Shown: positions 24,395-32,013 of the stretch, piece after piece
How the letters are laid out: every line of letters begins with the position of its first letter
Position numbering within the stretch: position 1 is the stretch's first letter
Assembly (NCBI RefSeq): GCF_013155125.1
Contig: NZ_CP053564.1
Location: forward strand, 5,959,501-6,023,500
Direction of reading: 5' to 3'
Length of the DNA: 64,000 nucleotides
Source: Pseudonocardia broussonetiae
GTDB lineage: Bacteria; Actinomycetota; Actinomycetes; Mycobacteriales; Pseudonocardiaceae
Translations under genes and position numbers: made by a program
Notes under the pieces: generated by a model
Seen by the model: only the letters and a program-made list of their open reading frames with translations
Database searches by the model: none
What the model was told of the DNA's origin: nothing

Positions 24395-25881
24395 CAGCCG
24401 GACGCCGCCACACCGGCGCCGGAGGTGGCGATGGCCGCGACCTCCGCGTCGGTGATCGGGGAGGCGACGGACTCCCCGCGGATCGCGGCGTGCGGGACGA
24501 CGACCCAGCAGGCGCAGCCCCAGATGCACTCGCCGCCCATGCCGTCGAACCGGATGGACGGCTCGCAGAGCATCACGCCGAGGTCGAGGATCCACGAGTG
24601 CAGGAGCAGCTTGTCGTCCCACTCCAGCGGGTCGTAGAGGTCGCGGGACGGGACGAACGCCTCCAGGTCGAGCTTGGTGGCGCGCGGCAGGACGACGCTG
24701 ACGAAGTCGGCCCCCGCCGCGGTCTTGACGACGGGATCCACACGGGTGGTGGCGACCTCGCCGATCGCGCCCGCCACGGCCTCCGCCGCAGCCGCGGCCG
24801 CCTCGCCGGAGCCGAACACGCGGGCTTCGGCGTACTCCGTCGAGAAGCCCTTGACCAGGCCCAGGTCACCGAGCGTGCCGGCGTCGTCCAGCGTCGAGAC
24901 GGCCAGGATGTTGAGCCACTTGTCGCTCTGCTCGCCCCGGATGGCGGGGTGCCACTGGTCGCCGGGGACGGCGAGCCAGTTGAGCGCCTTGAGCGACTCG
25001 TAGAGGTCCTTGCCACCGCCGGCGGACAGGAACTTCGCGACGCCGGGGACGACGTCCGCACCGGGTGCCTCGGGAACGGCGAAGAAGCCGCCGGTGAACG
25101 GGTTCTTGTAGAGGTCGCCCCACACCGCCATGACGCCCTGGTTCTTCGGAGTGTCGATCATGCAGTCGAGTTCGTTGATCACCGGGAAGAACTCGGCGGA
25201 CGGCGTGGTCGGGGTGATGCCGACGCCGACCACCCACGGGCGGCGCCCCAGCTTGATGGACGACAGGTGGCGGGCGATGTCGACGACCAGCCCGCTGCCG
25301 ATGCTGTCGCCGAGCGAGAACGGGATCACCACGACGGGCGTCTTGTCGCTGGCGAGGACGCCCGCGGCGAACGCCTCCATCGCCGTCGTGATCTCCTGGT
25401 TCTGGTAGTACTCGCAGTTGTAGATCGCCTTGGCGACCGCCCGCGGCACGAGCTCCCCCGGGCCGGGCAGCGCCAGGTCACCGGGCAGCCACGGCTCGTA
25501 GTTCGGGTTCCAGTAGTAGCGCGGGTACTCCATCTTGAGGAACTCGCGGTACCGGTTGAGCGACGCCGACAAACCGGCCCGGCTCGGGATGGGCAGGTCC
25601 ACCGTGACGATGCCCGGCGTCTCCCCCGCCGCGGCGCGGACGGCCGCGAGCGGCCCGTCCCCGATGTTGACCGCCAGCGCGGTGAAGCCCTCGGGGGCGT
25701 CCTTGAGCATCTCCGCGACGACGGCCGCACCGGGTGCGCCCAGGCCGAGGACGTGCAGGGAGAACGGGCCCTCGTGGTCCCCGGCGTGGTGGACGTTCTC
25801 CTTGCTCAGCGCCTCGATGCGAGCCAGCGTCGTGTCGTGGGGATCGTCGTGTCCGTGTCCGTGTCCGTGGTCGTCCGACAT
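24394..25881 (-). CDS. tubulin/FtsZ-like paralogue with degenerate nucleotide loop
   Basis: A 495-residue paralogue of 22380-24035. It begins with a histidine-rich stretch (MSDDHGHGHGHDDPHD), then GLGAPGA at the T1 position (46-52). The signature loop reads FSLGDSIGSG (188-197), where the other protein has FSLSGGTGSG, so the GGT of the tubulin motif is replaced by DSI. EYPRYYWNPNYEPWLP, NQGVMAVWGDLYKNPFTGGFF and the C-terminal GECIWGCACWVV are retained. This looks like a pseudo-nucleotide-binding partner in a heterodimer. Start at 25881 is set by GAGGAG upstream and the paralogue alignment; the frame is open beyond it. Confidence 0.7.
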   Translation of the reverse strand: MSDDHGHGHGHDDPHDTTLARIEALSKENVHHAGDHEGPFSLHVLGLGAPGAAVVAEMLKDAPEGFTALAVNIGDGPLAAVRAAAGETPGIVTVDLPIPSRAGLSASLNRYREFLKMEYPRYYWNPNYEPWLPGDLALPGPGELVPRAVAKAIYNCEYYQNQEITTAMEAFAAGVLASDKTPVVVIPFSLGDSIGSGLVVDIARHLSSIKLGRRPWVVGVGITPTTPSAEFFPVINELDCMIDTPKNQGVMAVWGDLYKNPFTGGFFAVPEAPGADVVPGVAKFLSAGGGKDLYESLKALNWLAVPGDQWHPAIRGEQSDKWLNILAVSTLDDAGTLGDLGLVKGFSTEYAEARVFGSGEAAAAAAEAVAGAIGEVATTRVDPVVKTAAGADFVSVVLPRATKLDLEAFVPSRDLYDPLEWDDKLLLHSWILDLGVMLCEPSIRFDGMGGECIWGCACWVVVPHAAIRGESVASPITDAEVAAIATSGAGVAASG

Positions 25882-25928
25882 CGTCTGCAAGCTCCTCGCG
25901 GCTGGTGGTTCTCGGACTTCTGGGGCGT

Positions 25929-26714
25929 TCAGGAGGCGCGGGTCATGGCCCGCGTCCGCAGCGTGCTTTCCAGCAGTGACCGCCCGGCCCGGGCCCGGCG
26001 CAGAGCGCTGACCGACAGCTCGGCGTACTGGAACTCGTACTCCTCGTCGCCGCACTCGCCGAGGGTGACGCCGTCGAAGCCCACGATCGCGGAGTGGCCC
26101 GACCAGCGACGCCCACCCGCGTGGCCGGCCGCGTTCGGGGCCACGACGTAGCAGGTGCCCATCCACGCCGCCGCCCGCGCGGCCAGCACCTGTGCGTAGG
26201 CGGGCACGTCGGGCTCGGCCTGGTAGCGGACCAGCAGTTCCGCGCCGCGGAACTGGCAGCCCTCGCCGACGGCGCTGTCGTCGCGGCAGATGCTCAGGCC
26301 GGTCCGCAGCCCGCCCGGCCCGCTGACGACGTCGGGCGGATCGCCGCCGCGGCGGCCGGCGGCCCGGCTGTGCCGCAGCACCACCTCGCCCCGGTCGTCG
26401 ATGAGCACCACGGTGTGGTCGGGATCGGGTCGGCTGCGGCCGCCGCTGACCGAGAACACGCCCCAGACCGCGGCGGCGCGACAGGCCCTCGCGAAGACCG
26501 CGACGTCCTCGCCGGGCATCGTCAGTGCGTCCCGACCGGGGGGGCCGAACCCGTGCGTGCCGTGCTCGGGGAAGACGATCAGGTCGAGGCCGGGCTCACC
26601 GTGTTTCATGCCGACGACGAGGTCGGCGATCTGCAGGTAGTTGCGCCGCACGTCCGCGCGGGTGCGCGGCGCCGGAACGGTGTGGCTGAGCACCGCGACC
26701 CCGACCCGGTTCAC
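25929..26714 (-). CDS. nitrilase-superfamily aliphatic-amidase homologue, catalytic Lys missing
   Basis: A 261-residue protein related to AmiE/AmiF (about 340 residues), lacking their C-terminal arm. The catalytic glutamate is present in FPEHGTHGF and the cysteine in [33 protein letters not shown] aligns with the amidase core. The expected catalytic-lysine motif (YRK-x2-P) reads LRHSRAAG, and the following EG-x-YP loop is absent. It may be inactive, altered in specificity, or a binding subunit. It overlaps the formamidase gene stop by four bases. Confidence 0.75.
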   Translation of the reverse strand: MNRVGVAVLSHTVPAPRTRADVRRNYLQIADLVVGMKHGEPGLDLIVFPEHGTHGFGPPGRDALTMPGEDVAVFARACRAAAVWGVFSVSGGRSRPDPDHTVVLIDDRGEVVLRHSRAAGRRGGDPPDVVSGPGGLRTGLSICRDDSAVGEGCQFRGAELLVRYQAEPDVPAYAQVLAARAAAWMGTCYVVAPNAAGHAGGRRWSGHSAIVGFDGVTLGECGDEEYEFQYAELSVSALRRARAGRSLLESTLRTRAMTRAS

Positions 26715-27958
26715 GTCGAGACCGCACAGGCCCCGCGGTCGGCCATGATCGGACCGGACGCCGACGGGGTGATGTCGAAGTCGAAGATCGCGGTGGGCAG
26801 GTAGAGCGAGCAGCAGGCGTTCGGGATGTCGACGACGCCGCTGACCCGGCCCTCGATCGGGGCCGATCCGAGCAGCAGGTACGCCTGCGGGCCGGAGTAC
26901 CCGAACTTCTTGAGGTACTCGATCGCGTTGAGGCAGGCGTTGCGGTAGGCGACCGTGGCGTCGTTGTAGTGGTTGGTGTTGGTCTCGTGGTCGACCGAGA
27001 TGCCGATGAACGTCACGAACTCGCTGTAGCGCGGCTCGACGTTGCCGGGCATCAGGATCGGGTTGGTGGTGACGCCGTAGGTCTCCATTCCGCCCTTGAT
27101 CAGGTCGACGTGGAAGTCGATGAACCCGCCCATCTCGATGGCCCCGCAGAAGGTGATCTCGCCGTCGCCCTGGGAGAAGTGCAGGTCACCGCCGGAGAAC
27201 AGGGCGCCGCGGTGGTGCACCGGGTAGAAGACCCGCGAGCCGCGCGTGAAGTTCTTGATGTCGTGGTTGCCGCCGTTCTCGCGCGGGGGGACGGTGCGGG
27301 CCCCGTCGCGGGCGATCCCGGAGAGCATCTCGCCGGTGGCGGTACCGCCCAGGACGGCCGCCTCCAGGGGCGGCAGTGCGAGCGGGGGCACGCGGTCCGG
27401 GTCGGTGGCGATCAGGGCGCGCTCCCGCTCGTTCCACCTCGCGAGCAGCTGCGGCGACGGCGCGGTGCCGAACAGCCCCGGATGCGTGATCCCGGTGTAG
27501 CTGACGCCGGGGATGTGCCGCGAGGTCGCCTTCTGCCCGCTGAAGTCCCAGATGGCCTTGTACGCGTCGGGGTACTGGTCGGTGAGGAAGCCGCCGCCGT
27601 TGGCCTTGGAGAAGATGCCGGTGTAGCCCCAGCCCTGCCCGGGTGCGTCACCGATCTCCTGCGGGACCGGTCCGAGGTCGAGGATGTCGACGACGAGCAG
27701 GTCTCCCGGCTCCGCGCCCTCGATCGCGATGGGGCCCGACAGCATGTGGCAGCCGTCGAGGTACACGTCGCGGACGTCGTCGGCGGAGTCGTTGTTGCCG
27801 ATCTGGGCGTCCGTCCACTCGCGGCACTCGATGCGGATCGACGAACCCGGCTTCACCGTGGCGGCGGGCGGGATGTCGGGGTGCCAGCGGTTGTGACCGG
27901 GGACGACCTGGTCACGCATCGACTTGGCCTGGTCCACGCTGAAGACGACGTCGGGCAC
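26711..27958 (-). CDS. fmdA: acetamidase/formamidase
   Basis: A 415-residue FmdA-type amidohydrolase that releases ammonia from formamide or acetamide in the cytoplasm. The start [26 protein letters not shown] and [14 protein letters not shown] are family hallmarks, and [20 protein letters not shown] belongs to the conserved core. GTG start at 27958 follows a perfect AGGAGG. Length matches the family. It is the second gene of the operon after fmdB and overlaps the nitrilase homologue. Confidence 0.93.
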   Translation of the reverse strand: MPDVVFSVDQAKSMRDQVVPGHNRWHPDIPPAATVKPGSSIRIECREWTDAQIGNNDSADDVRDVYLDGCHMLSGPIAIEGAEPGDLLVVDILDLGPVPQEIGDAPGQGWGYTGIFSKANGGGFLTDQYPDAYKAIWDFSGQKATSRHIPGVSYTGITHPGLFGTAPSPQLLARWNERERALIATDPDRVPPLALPPLEAAVLGGTATGEMLSGIARDGARTVPPRENGGNHDIKNFTRGSRVFYPVHHRGALFSGGDLHFSQGDGEITFCGAIEMGGFIDFHVDLIKGGMETYGVTTNPILMPGNVEPRYSEFVTFIGISVDHETNTNHYNDATVAYRNACLNAIEYLKKFGYSGPQAYLLLGSAPIEGRVSGVVDIPNACCSLYLPTAIFDFDITPSASGPIMADRGACAVST

Positions 27959-28013
27959 GGCGAACCTCCTGGGAGTACCACTCGGGCGGGGGGGACGGGC
28001 GACGCAGCGGGGG

Positions 28014-28298
28014 CTACGGGCGAGGCAGGCGCAGCTGCCGGGGGTCGGTCGCGCGGCGCTGGGTGCGACCGGGCCGGCCCGGCAGCGACGTGACGACCCG
28101 GGGAGCGTCGGCACTGCGGTACTGGGCGTCGAGCGCGCCGCGCAGACCGGCGGGCAGCGCGCGCAGCGCCGGAGCCCCGAACACCCGGCGGGACGGTTCG
28201 GTGCAGGTCGGGCAGGTGGCGTCCGCAGCGGACTCGCGCATCGGACGGATCACGTCGAAGGGCCCGCACCGCACGCAGGTGTGCTGGTAGGTCGGCAT
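28014..28298 (-). CDS. fmdB: FmdB-type zinc-ribbon regulator
   Basis: A 94-residue FmdB-like protein. MPTYQHTCVRCGPFDVI with a second CPTC pair forms the zinc ribbon, and the C-terminal ~40 residues are basic and probably disordered. In the original amide-utilisation locus fmdB is a putative regulator of fmdA, and here it is the first gene of the operon. The ATG is preceded by GAGAGGGG and a good sigma-A-type promoter. Confidence 0.88.
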   Translation of the reverse strand: MPTYQHTCVRCGPFDVIRPMRESAADATCPTCTEPSRRVFGAPALRALPAGLRGALDAQYRSADAPRVVTSLPGRPGRTQRRATDPRQLRLPRP

Positions 28299-28332
28299 GG
28301 GGACCCCTCTCGACGACCATTACTGTCATCTG

Positions 28333-28361
28333 AAACTATATCTGCCGGAAGTAGGTGTCAA
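28333..28361 (-). promoter_or_regulatory. candidate promoter of the fmdB operon
   Basis: On the minus strand TTGACA (28361-28356) is followed 17 bases later by TAGTTT (28338-28333) and overlaps TATAGT at 15-base spacing. It lies 35 bases before the fmdB ATG. The stretch is unusually AT-rich for this genome. The spacer contains CTACTTCCGGCAG, which resembles part of the promoter region at 29345-29372. Confidence 0.6.
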
Positions 28362-28376
28362 CCCCGTCCGGCCCGT

Positions 28377-28607
28377 TCACCGGCCGGCCAGCAGGGCGCG
28401 GCCGAGCGCGGTCAGGGAGAGCCCGATCCCGGCGAACAGCCCGGCCGGGCTCACGGCCACGACCCCCACCACCATGACGAGCAGACCCGCGGTCAGCAGC
28501 GTCGCGGGCGTCGGGCCGGCCGACGGCGCCAGGAGGCCCCGTTCCATCCGACCGAGCTCCAGGCGCTCCCGCTCGGTGAGCCGCACCCGGTCGTGGGCGG
28601 GGATCAC
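28377..28607 (-). CDS. DUF3040-like membrane protein
   Basis: A 76-residue protein with LTERERLELGRMERGL at the N-terminus, the pattern of actinobacterial DUF3040 proteins, followed by two adjacent hydrophobic segments. Function unknown, probably inner membrane. GTG start at 28607 overlaps the stop of a 33-codon frame upstream (GTGA), which supports both. Confidence 0.6.
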   Translation of the reverse strand: MIPAHDRVRLTERERLELGRMERGLLAPSAGPTPATLLTAGLLVMVVGVVAVSPAGLFAGIGLSLTALGRALLAGR

Positions 28608-28705
28608 GCGCCGACCCCCGGACGCACCGGGCCGGAGATCCGGCCGAGGAGCACGCGGCGGTGGTCGCACCCCGGCCGGGGGACGATCGGGTTCGTGGTC
28701 GTCAT
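28604..28705 (-). CDS. 33-residue small ORF coupled to the DUF3040 gene
   Basis: An ATG at 28705 opens a 33-codon frame (MTTTNPIVPRPGCDHRRVLL, then GRISGPVRPGVGA). Its TGA overlaps the GTG of the next gene. GAGGAG lies about ten bases before the ATG. The precise GTGA coupling argues for a translated leader or small peptide. No known family is recognised. Confidence 0.4.
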   Translation of the reverse strand: MTTTNPIVPRPGCDHRRVLLGRISGPVRPGVGA

Positions 28706-28744
28706 CTGCTGCTGCTCCTCGTCGGCGGGACGGGCACGTGCGGT

Positions 28745-29317
28745 TCAGGGGCGGCGACGACCGGGCCGCAGCCAGTCGGCGGTGCGCCGGTGCCGGCCGA
28801 GCCCGGCGACGACGAACTCGTCGCTGCGGCCGGCGGCCACGACCCCGAGTTCGCGCAGCGCCACGGAGACGGGAGCGGTGGACGACACGAACTCCTCCTG
28901 GCGCCCCAGCAGCAGAGGGCCGGTCACGAGGCTCCCCGCACGCCACACCGCGGCCGTCTGGTGCCCGACCAGGCCCAGGTAGTCGGCCTCGACGTAGGCG
29001 AGCGAGCCCCGCGTCGACGCGGCCTCCAGCAGTGCGACCAGGCCGGGCGTCAGGACGGAGAACCCCGACTCCGGGCCGGTCAACCAGGTCTCCCTGCGCT
29101 GCGCCGCCTGGGGCGTGCCGCCCGGCATGGCGTCCATCCCGAGCGCGCACAGGGCGGCCGGCGTGACCTGCGCGGCCAGCTCCGCCGTGACCGGCAGCAG
29201 CACGAGGTCCGCCGCGTCGAGCGGCACGGCCTCGATCCCGAGCACCGCGGCGGCGCCGGAGAGCGCGTCGGCGCCGCCGATCACGCCGGCCAGCTCGTAG
29301 CGCAGGCCGGTCACCAC
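28745..29317 (-). CDS. unknown soluble protein
   Basis: A 190-residue protein without signal, membrane segment or motif I can name. It is rich in Ala, Leu and Val and reads as an alpha/beta fold (VTGLRYELAGVIGGADAL, then a Pro/Thr-containing TPGLVALLEAA region). The frame is open upstream into the MarR gene, but GAGG six bases before the GTG at 29317 sets the start. It is divergent from the MarR gene and precedes the small ORF and DUF3040 gene, so MarR control is plausible. Confidence 0.6.
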   Translation of the reverse strand: MVTGLRYELAGVIGGADALSGAAAVLGIEAVPLDAADLVLLPVTAELAAQVTPAALCALGMDAMPGGTPQAAQRRETWLTGPESGFSVLTPGLVALLEAASTRGSLAYVEADYLGLVGHQTAAVWRAGSLVTGPLLLGRQEEFVSSTAPVSVALRELGVVAAGRSDEFVVAGLGRHRRTADWLRPGRRRP

Positions 29318-29451
29318 ACCGCACCTCGGTTCCGTCGCACAGATACAGTCTATCGGAATAGTGTCGAACGGAAATACCTCGGAGGTGTCCTTTGCTTTAC
29401 GATGACCGTGCTCCTGGCCTCCGGGCCGGGAGCGCGACGGCAGGAGGCGAC
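29318..29451. promoter_or_regulatory. divergent promoter region between the unknown gene and marR-type gene
   Basis: AT-rich for this genome. On the minus strand TTCGAC-17-TATCTG could be a promoter for the 190-residue gene. The segment ATTTCCGTTCGACACTATTC (minus strand, 29372-29353) contains two TTCCG half sites. It resembles the CTACTTCCGG spacer before fmdB and the CTTCCGTTCGGAAG palindrome at 31514-31527. A MarR operator here is a reasonable guess. Confidence 0.4.
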
Positions 29452-29886
29452 GTGACGGCGACGGGGCAGGACTCGGGACGACGTGCCCCGCTGGATCGAC
29501 TGCTCGGCCGGGCCGAATACCTCGTGGCACGCCGCATCGAGGCCGTCGTGGCCACCGACGGGCTGACCATCGACCAGTGGCGGGTGCTCGACCTGCTCTC
29601 CGACGGCGGGGGCCACACAATGTCCGGCATCGCAGCGGCCGTCGGAGTGCCGAGCCCGACGCTCACCAAGCTCGTCGACCGGCTCGTCGACACGGCCCGG
29701 GTCTACCGCCTCGCGGACGCGCGCGACCGCAGGCGCGTCCTGGTGTTCCTGTCCGACGAGGGTCACGCCGTGCACACGCGCCTGTCCCCCGCGGTGCGGG
29801 ACGTCGAGGCCGACGTGCTCGGCGGGGTCGGTGGCGACGCACCGGCGCTGCTCGACCTGCTCGACCAGCTCGTCTCGGGCGGCTGA
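29452..29886 (+). CDS. MarR-family transcriptional regulator
   Basis: A 144-residue winged-helix regulator. The recognition region is MSGIAAAVGVPSPTLTKLVD and the wing is the basic DARDRRRVLVFLSDEG. GTG start at 29452 has GGAGG five bases upstream, and an earlier in-frame start at 29392 is less likely. It lies between the unknown gene/fmd operon and the AmiC-like sensor, so amide-locus regulation is inferred from position. Confidence 0.85.
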   Translation: MTATGQDSGRRAPLDRLLGRAEYLVARRIEAVVATDGLTIDQWRVLDLLSDGGGHTMSGIAAAVGVPSPTLTKLVDRLVDTARVYRLADARDRRRVLVFLSDEGHAVHTRLSPAVRDVEADVLGGVGGDAPALLDLLDQLVSGG

Positions 29887-29913
29887 ACGCCCCGACGACC
29901 GGGCGTGCCCGGC

Positions 29914-30978
29914 TCAGGCGCCGCCGCTGAGCTCGGCGAGCACGTCGAACTCCAGGCCGTCGGCCCTCGCCAGGTAGATGCGCTGCATCAGGTGCCTGTC
30001 GTGCATCCGCACGGCGCCCCGTGGACCCTCGTAGGTGACCGACTCCGCGGTCGCGCTGATCGGCGCCACATCGGTGCTCCGCGCCGCCGCCGCGAGGTGC
30101 GACAGCAGGGTCATCCCCTCGAAGCACGACTCGCCCGGCGAGGTGATCGCCGGGGCGGTGGACCCCAGCCGATCGAGGTAGCGGCGCTCGAAGTCGAGGC
30201 CGTGCGGGGTGCCGAGCGCCTCGAAGAACCCCGCGGCGGAGTACAGCTCATGGGTGTTGGCGGCCCCGGTGGCCAGGAGCATGTTCTCGTCCATCAGCGG
30301 GCTCAGCCGGACGCAGTGGTCGTGCAGGCGCATCTCGGTGAACGCCCGGTTGAACTGCACGGCGTCGGAACCCAGGAGGAACATCAGCACGCCCTGCGCG
30401 CGCGAACGCTCCACGCGGCGCAGCGTCGGGCCGAACTCCTCGGTACCCAGGCCCACGTAGATCTCGTCACGGATCTCCGCGCCCACCGACGCGGCGAACG
30501 TCCGAGCCACCCGGGCCGACGCCCGCGGCCAGACGTAGTCGTTGCCGACGATGCACCAGCTCCGGACGCCCAGCTCGCCCGCCATCCAGCGGAGTGCGGG
30601 CAGCAGTTGTCCGGCCGGGGTCTCGCCCGTCAGGAACACTCCCGGCGTCCGCTCCCCGCCCTCGTAGAGCGCGGTGTAGACGTAGGCCACCCGCCCCTCC
30701 AGGCGTGGCGCGACGGCCTGCCGGACGGCGGAGGTGTGCCACCCCGCGACGGCGCCGACAGCCCCGCTCGCCACCAGCGACCCGACCTCGGCGGCCACCT
30801 CCTGCGGCGACCGCCCGCCGTCGACCGAGCGCAGCCGGACCTCACGACCGAGGATGCCACCGTCCTCGTTGATCTCCGAGACGGCCAGCCGCCCGCTCGC
30901 CCAGCAGGACGGGCCGTAGATTCCGGACGGCCCGCTGCTCGGGACGACGAAGGCGACGTCGAGCGTCTCGGCGACCAT
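29914..30978 (-). CDS. AmiC-like amide/urea-binding sensor protein
   Basis: A 354-residue type-I periplasmic-binding-protein fold of the AmiC/urea-short-chain-amide group: VVPSSGPSGIYGPSCWASG at the start, GAVGAVAGWHTSAVRQA and SWCIVGNDYVWPRASA in the core. There is no signal peptide or lipobox. I start at MVAETLDVAF (30978), which has GGGAGGTCCCC before it. It is therefore probably cytoplasmic like Pseudomonas AmiC, which senses amides and holds the antiterminator AmiR. No AmiR/ANTAR gene is visible here, so its output partner may be the MarR protein or a gene elsewhere. Confidence 0.82.
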   Translation of the reverse strand: MVAETLDVAFVVPSSGPSGIYGPSCWASGRLAVSEINEDGGILGREVRLRSVDGGRSPQEVAAEVGSLVASGAVGAVAGWHTSAVRQAVAPRLEGRVAYVYTALYEGGERTPGVFLTGETPAGQLLPALRWMAGELGVRSWCIVGNDYVWPRASARVARTFAASVGAEIRDEIYVGLGTEEFGPTLRRVERSRAQGVLMFLLGSDAVQFNRAFTEMRLHDHCVRLSPLMDENMLLATGAANTHELYSAAGFFEALGTPHGLDFERRYLDRLGSTAPAITSPGESCFEGMTLLSHLAAAARSTDVAPISATAESVTYEGPRGAVRMHDRHLMQRIYLARADGLEFDVLAELSGGA

Positions 30979-31028
30979 GGGGACCTCCCCGGCTGCTCCC
31001 GGGGCCGGAAGCTGCACCAGTCTGGGAG

Positions 31029-31043
31029 CACGGTATTACCGTG
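31029..31043. promoter_or_regulatory. perfect palindrome before the AmiC-like gene
   Basis: CACGGTA-T-TACCGTG is a perfect 7-1-7 inverted repeat, 51 bases upstream of the AmiC-like ATG and in the gap shared with the divergent ferredoxin-like gene. It is a good operator candidate. Its regulator is not identified. Confidence 0.5.
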
Positions 31044-31107
31044 ATGTTGACGGCGCCTGCGCCGTTCGAGTGGTATCTGCGCAGGTGTGCATGCATAGGG
31101 TGGATTC

Positions 31108-31509
31108 ATGTCACGCCGCCGCAACTCCCCCTCGCTCCCGGCCGGGTGCACCGTCACCGTCTGCCGCGGATGCTGCTGCGGCACCGAGCGCAAGCACCCG
31201 GGCGTCGACCACGCGGGCCAGGTCGCGGCACTCCGGGACGGCGTCGGCGGGGCCGGGCGCGTGCGCGTCACCGACTGCCTCGACGCCTGCGAGCGGTCCA
31301 ACGTCGTGGTCGTCGGCCCCTCCCCGGCGGGCCGGGCCGCAGGGGCCAGGCCGGTCTGGCTGGCCAACGTGCTGCACCCGGAGACGGTGGACGAGGTCGT
31401 CGCCTGGGTGCAGGCGGGCGGGCCCGGCGTCGACGACCCGCCCGGCCTGCTCGACCTGTGCGTGTTCACGCCGTCGCGCCGCGCGCGGGCCGAGGCCGGC
31501 GAGATCTAG
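31108..31509 (+). CDS. (2Fe-2S) ferredoxin-like protein
   Basis: A 133-residue protein with the thioredoxin-like [2Fe-2S] ferredoxin pattern: TVCRGCCCGTERKHP near residue 20 and DCLDACERSNVVVV about 35 residues later supply the four cluster cysteines. WLANVLHPETVDEVVAWV matches the C-terminal helix of the fold. Small electron carrier, partner unknown. Start ATG at 31108. Confidence 0.82.
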   Translation: MSRRRNSPSLPAGCTVTVCRGCCCGTERKHPGVDHAGQVAALRDGVGGAGRVRVTDCLDACERSNVVVVGPSPAGRAAGARPVWLANVLHPETVDEVVAWVQAGGPGVDDPPGLLDLCVFTPSRRARAEAGEI

Positions 31510-31513
31510 AATC

Positions 31514-31527
31514 CTTCCGTTCGGAAG
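31514..31527. promoter_or_regulatory. inverted repeat CTTCCG-TT-CGGAAG
   Basis: A 6-2-6 inverted repeat sits just behind TAGAAT (31507-31512) and 15 bases before the ATG of the next gene. Its half site TTCCG recurs in the promoter regions at 28345 and 29355-29372, suggesting a shared regulator. Confidence 0.4.
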
Positions 31528-31542
31528 CATTAGCATGGCGGC

Positions 31543-31956
31543 ATGACCCCACCACCCGTCGTCGACGAGATCGCGGCGTCCGCGCGCACCGACCCCTCCG
31601 GGCCGAACCTCGTCCGGCTGTGGGAGGCCGTCTACGGCCTGGAGCACTGGTGGCTGCTGCCGACCGGCACGGCCGAGGACCCGAGGCCGCTGGTGGGCGT
31701 CGTCGGGGAGCAGCGCTTCCTGCTCGCGTTCACCGGTCGGCACCACGTGGCCGCGTTCGCGGGAGCACGCGACGGCGCCGGGTCCGCGGGCGCCACCGCC
31801 GCCATGACCATCACGCCCGCCGACCTCACCGGACTCGCCCCGACCCTCGCCGCCGGGGGCATCGCGGGTGTCCTGTTCGACCAGGGGGTGCACGACCTGG
31901 TCGCGCCCGTCACCGGCCTGTCGTCCCTGTGGACGCGTTTCGGACAGGCCGCCTGA
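31543..31956 (+). CDS. unknown protein, SseB-like
   Basis: A 137-residue soluble protein. LVRLWEAVYGLEHWWLLP and GEQRFLLAFTGRHHVAAF, followed by ITPADLTGLAPTLAAGGIAG, loosely match SseB/secretion-associated domains that occur in actinobacteria. I would not assign function. It has its own short promoter region with an inverted repeat. Confidence 0.5.
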   Translation: MTPPPVVDEIAASARTDPSGPNLVRLWEAVYGLEHWWLLPTGTAEDPRPLVGVVGEQRFLLAFTGRHHVAAFAGARDGAGSAGATAAMTITPADLTGLAPTLAAGGIAGVLFDQGVHDLVAPVTGLSSLWTRFGQAA

Positions 31957-31976
31957 GCGGCCGCCCCGGCGGGGAC

Positions 31977-32000
31977 GCACCCGGCGCAGCGCCCGGGTGC
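31977..32000. terminator. two-way terminator hairpin
   Basis: GCACCCGG and CCGGGTGC flank an 8-base loop between convergent genes (31956 plus, 32014 minus). Short and GC-rich with no T-run. Confidence 0.45.
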
Positions 32001-32013
32001 AGCCGCCCGGGCC

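Noticed and set aside
22380..25881. Plasmid/phage TubZ-type partition system
   Set aside because: No TubR-like protein or centromere repeats; the neighbours are amide-hydrolysis genes, and the shared motifs differ from TubZ.
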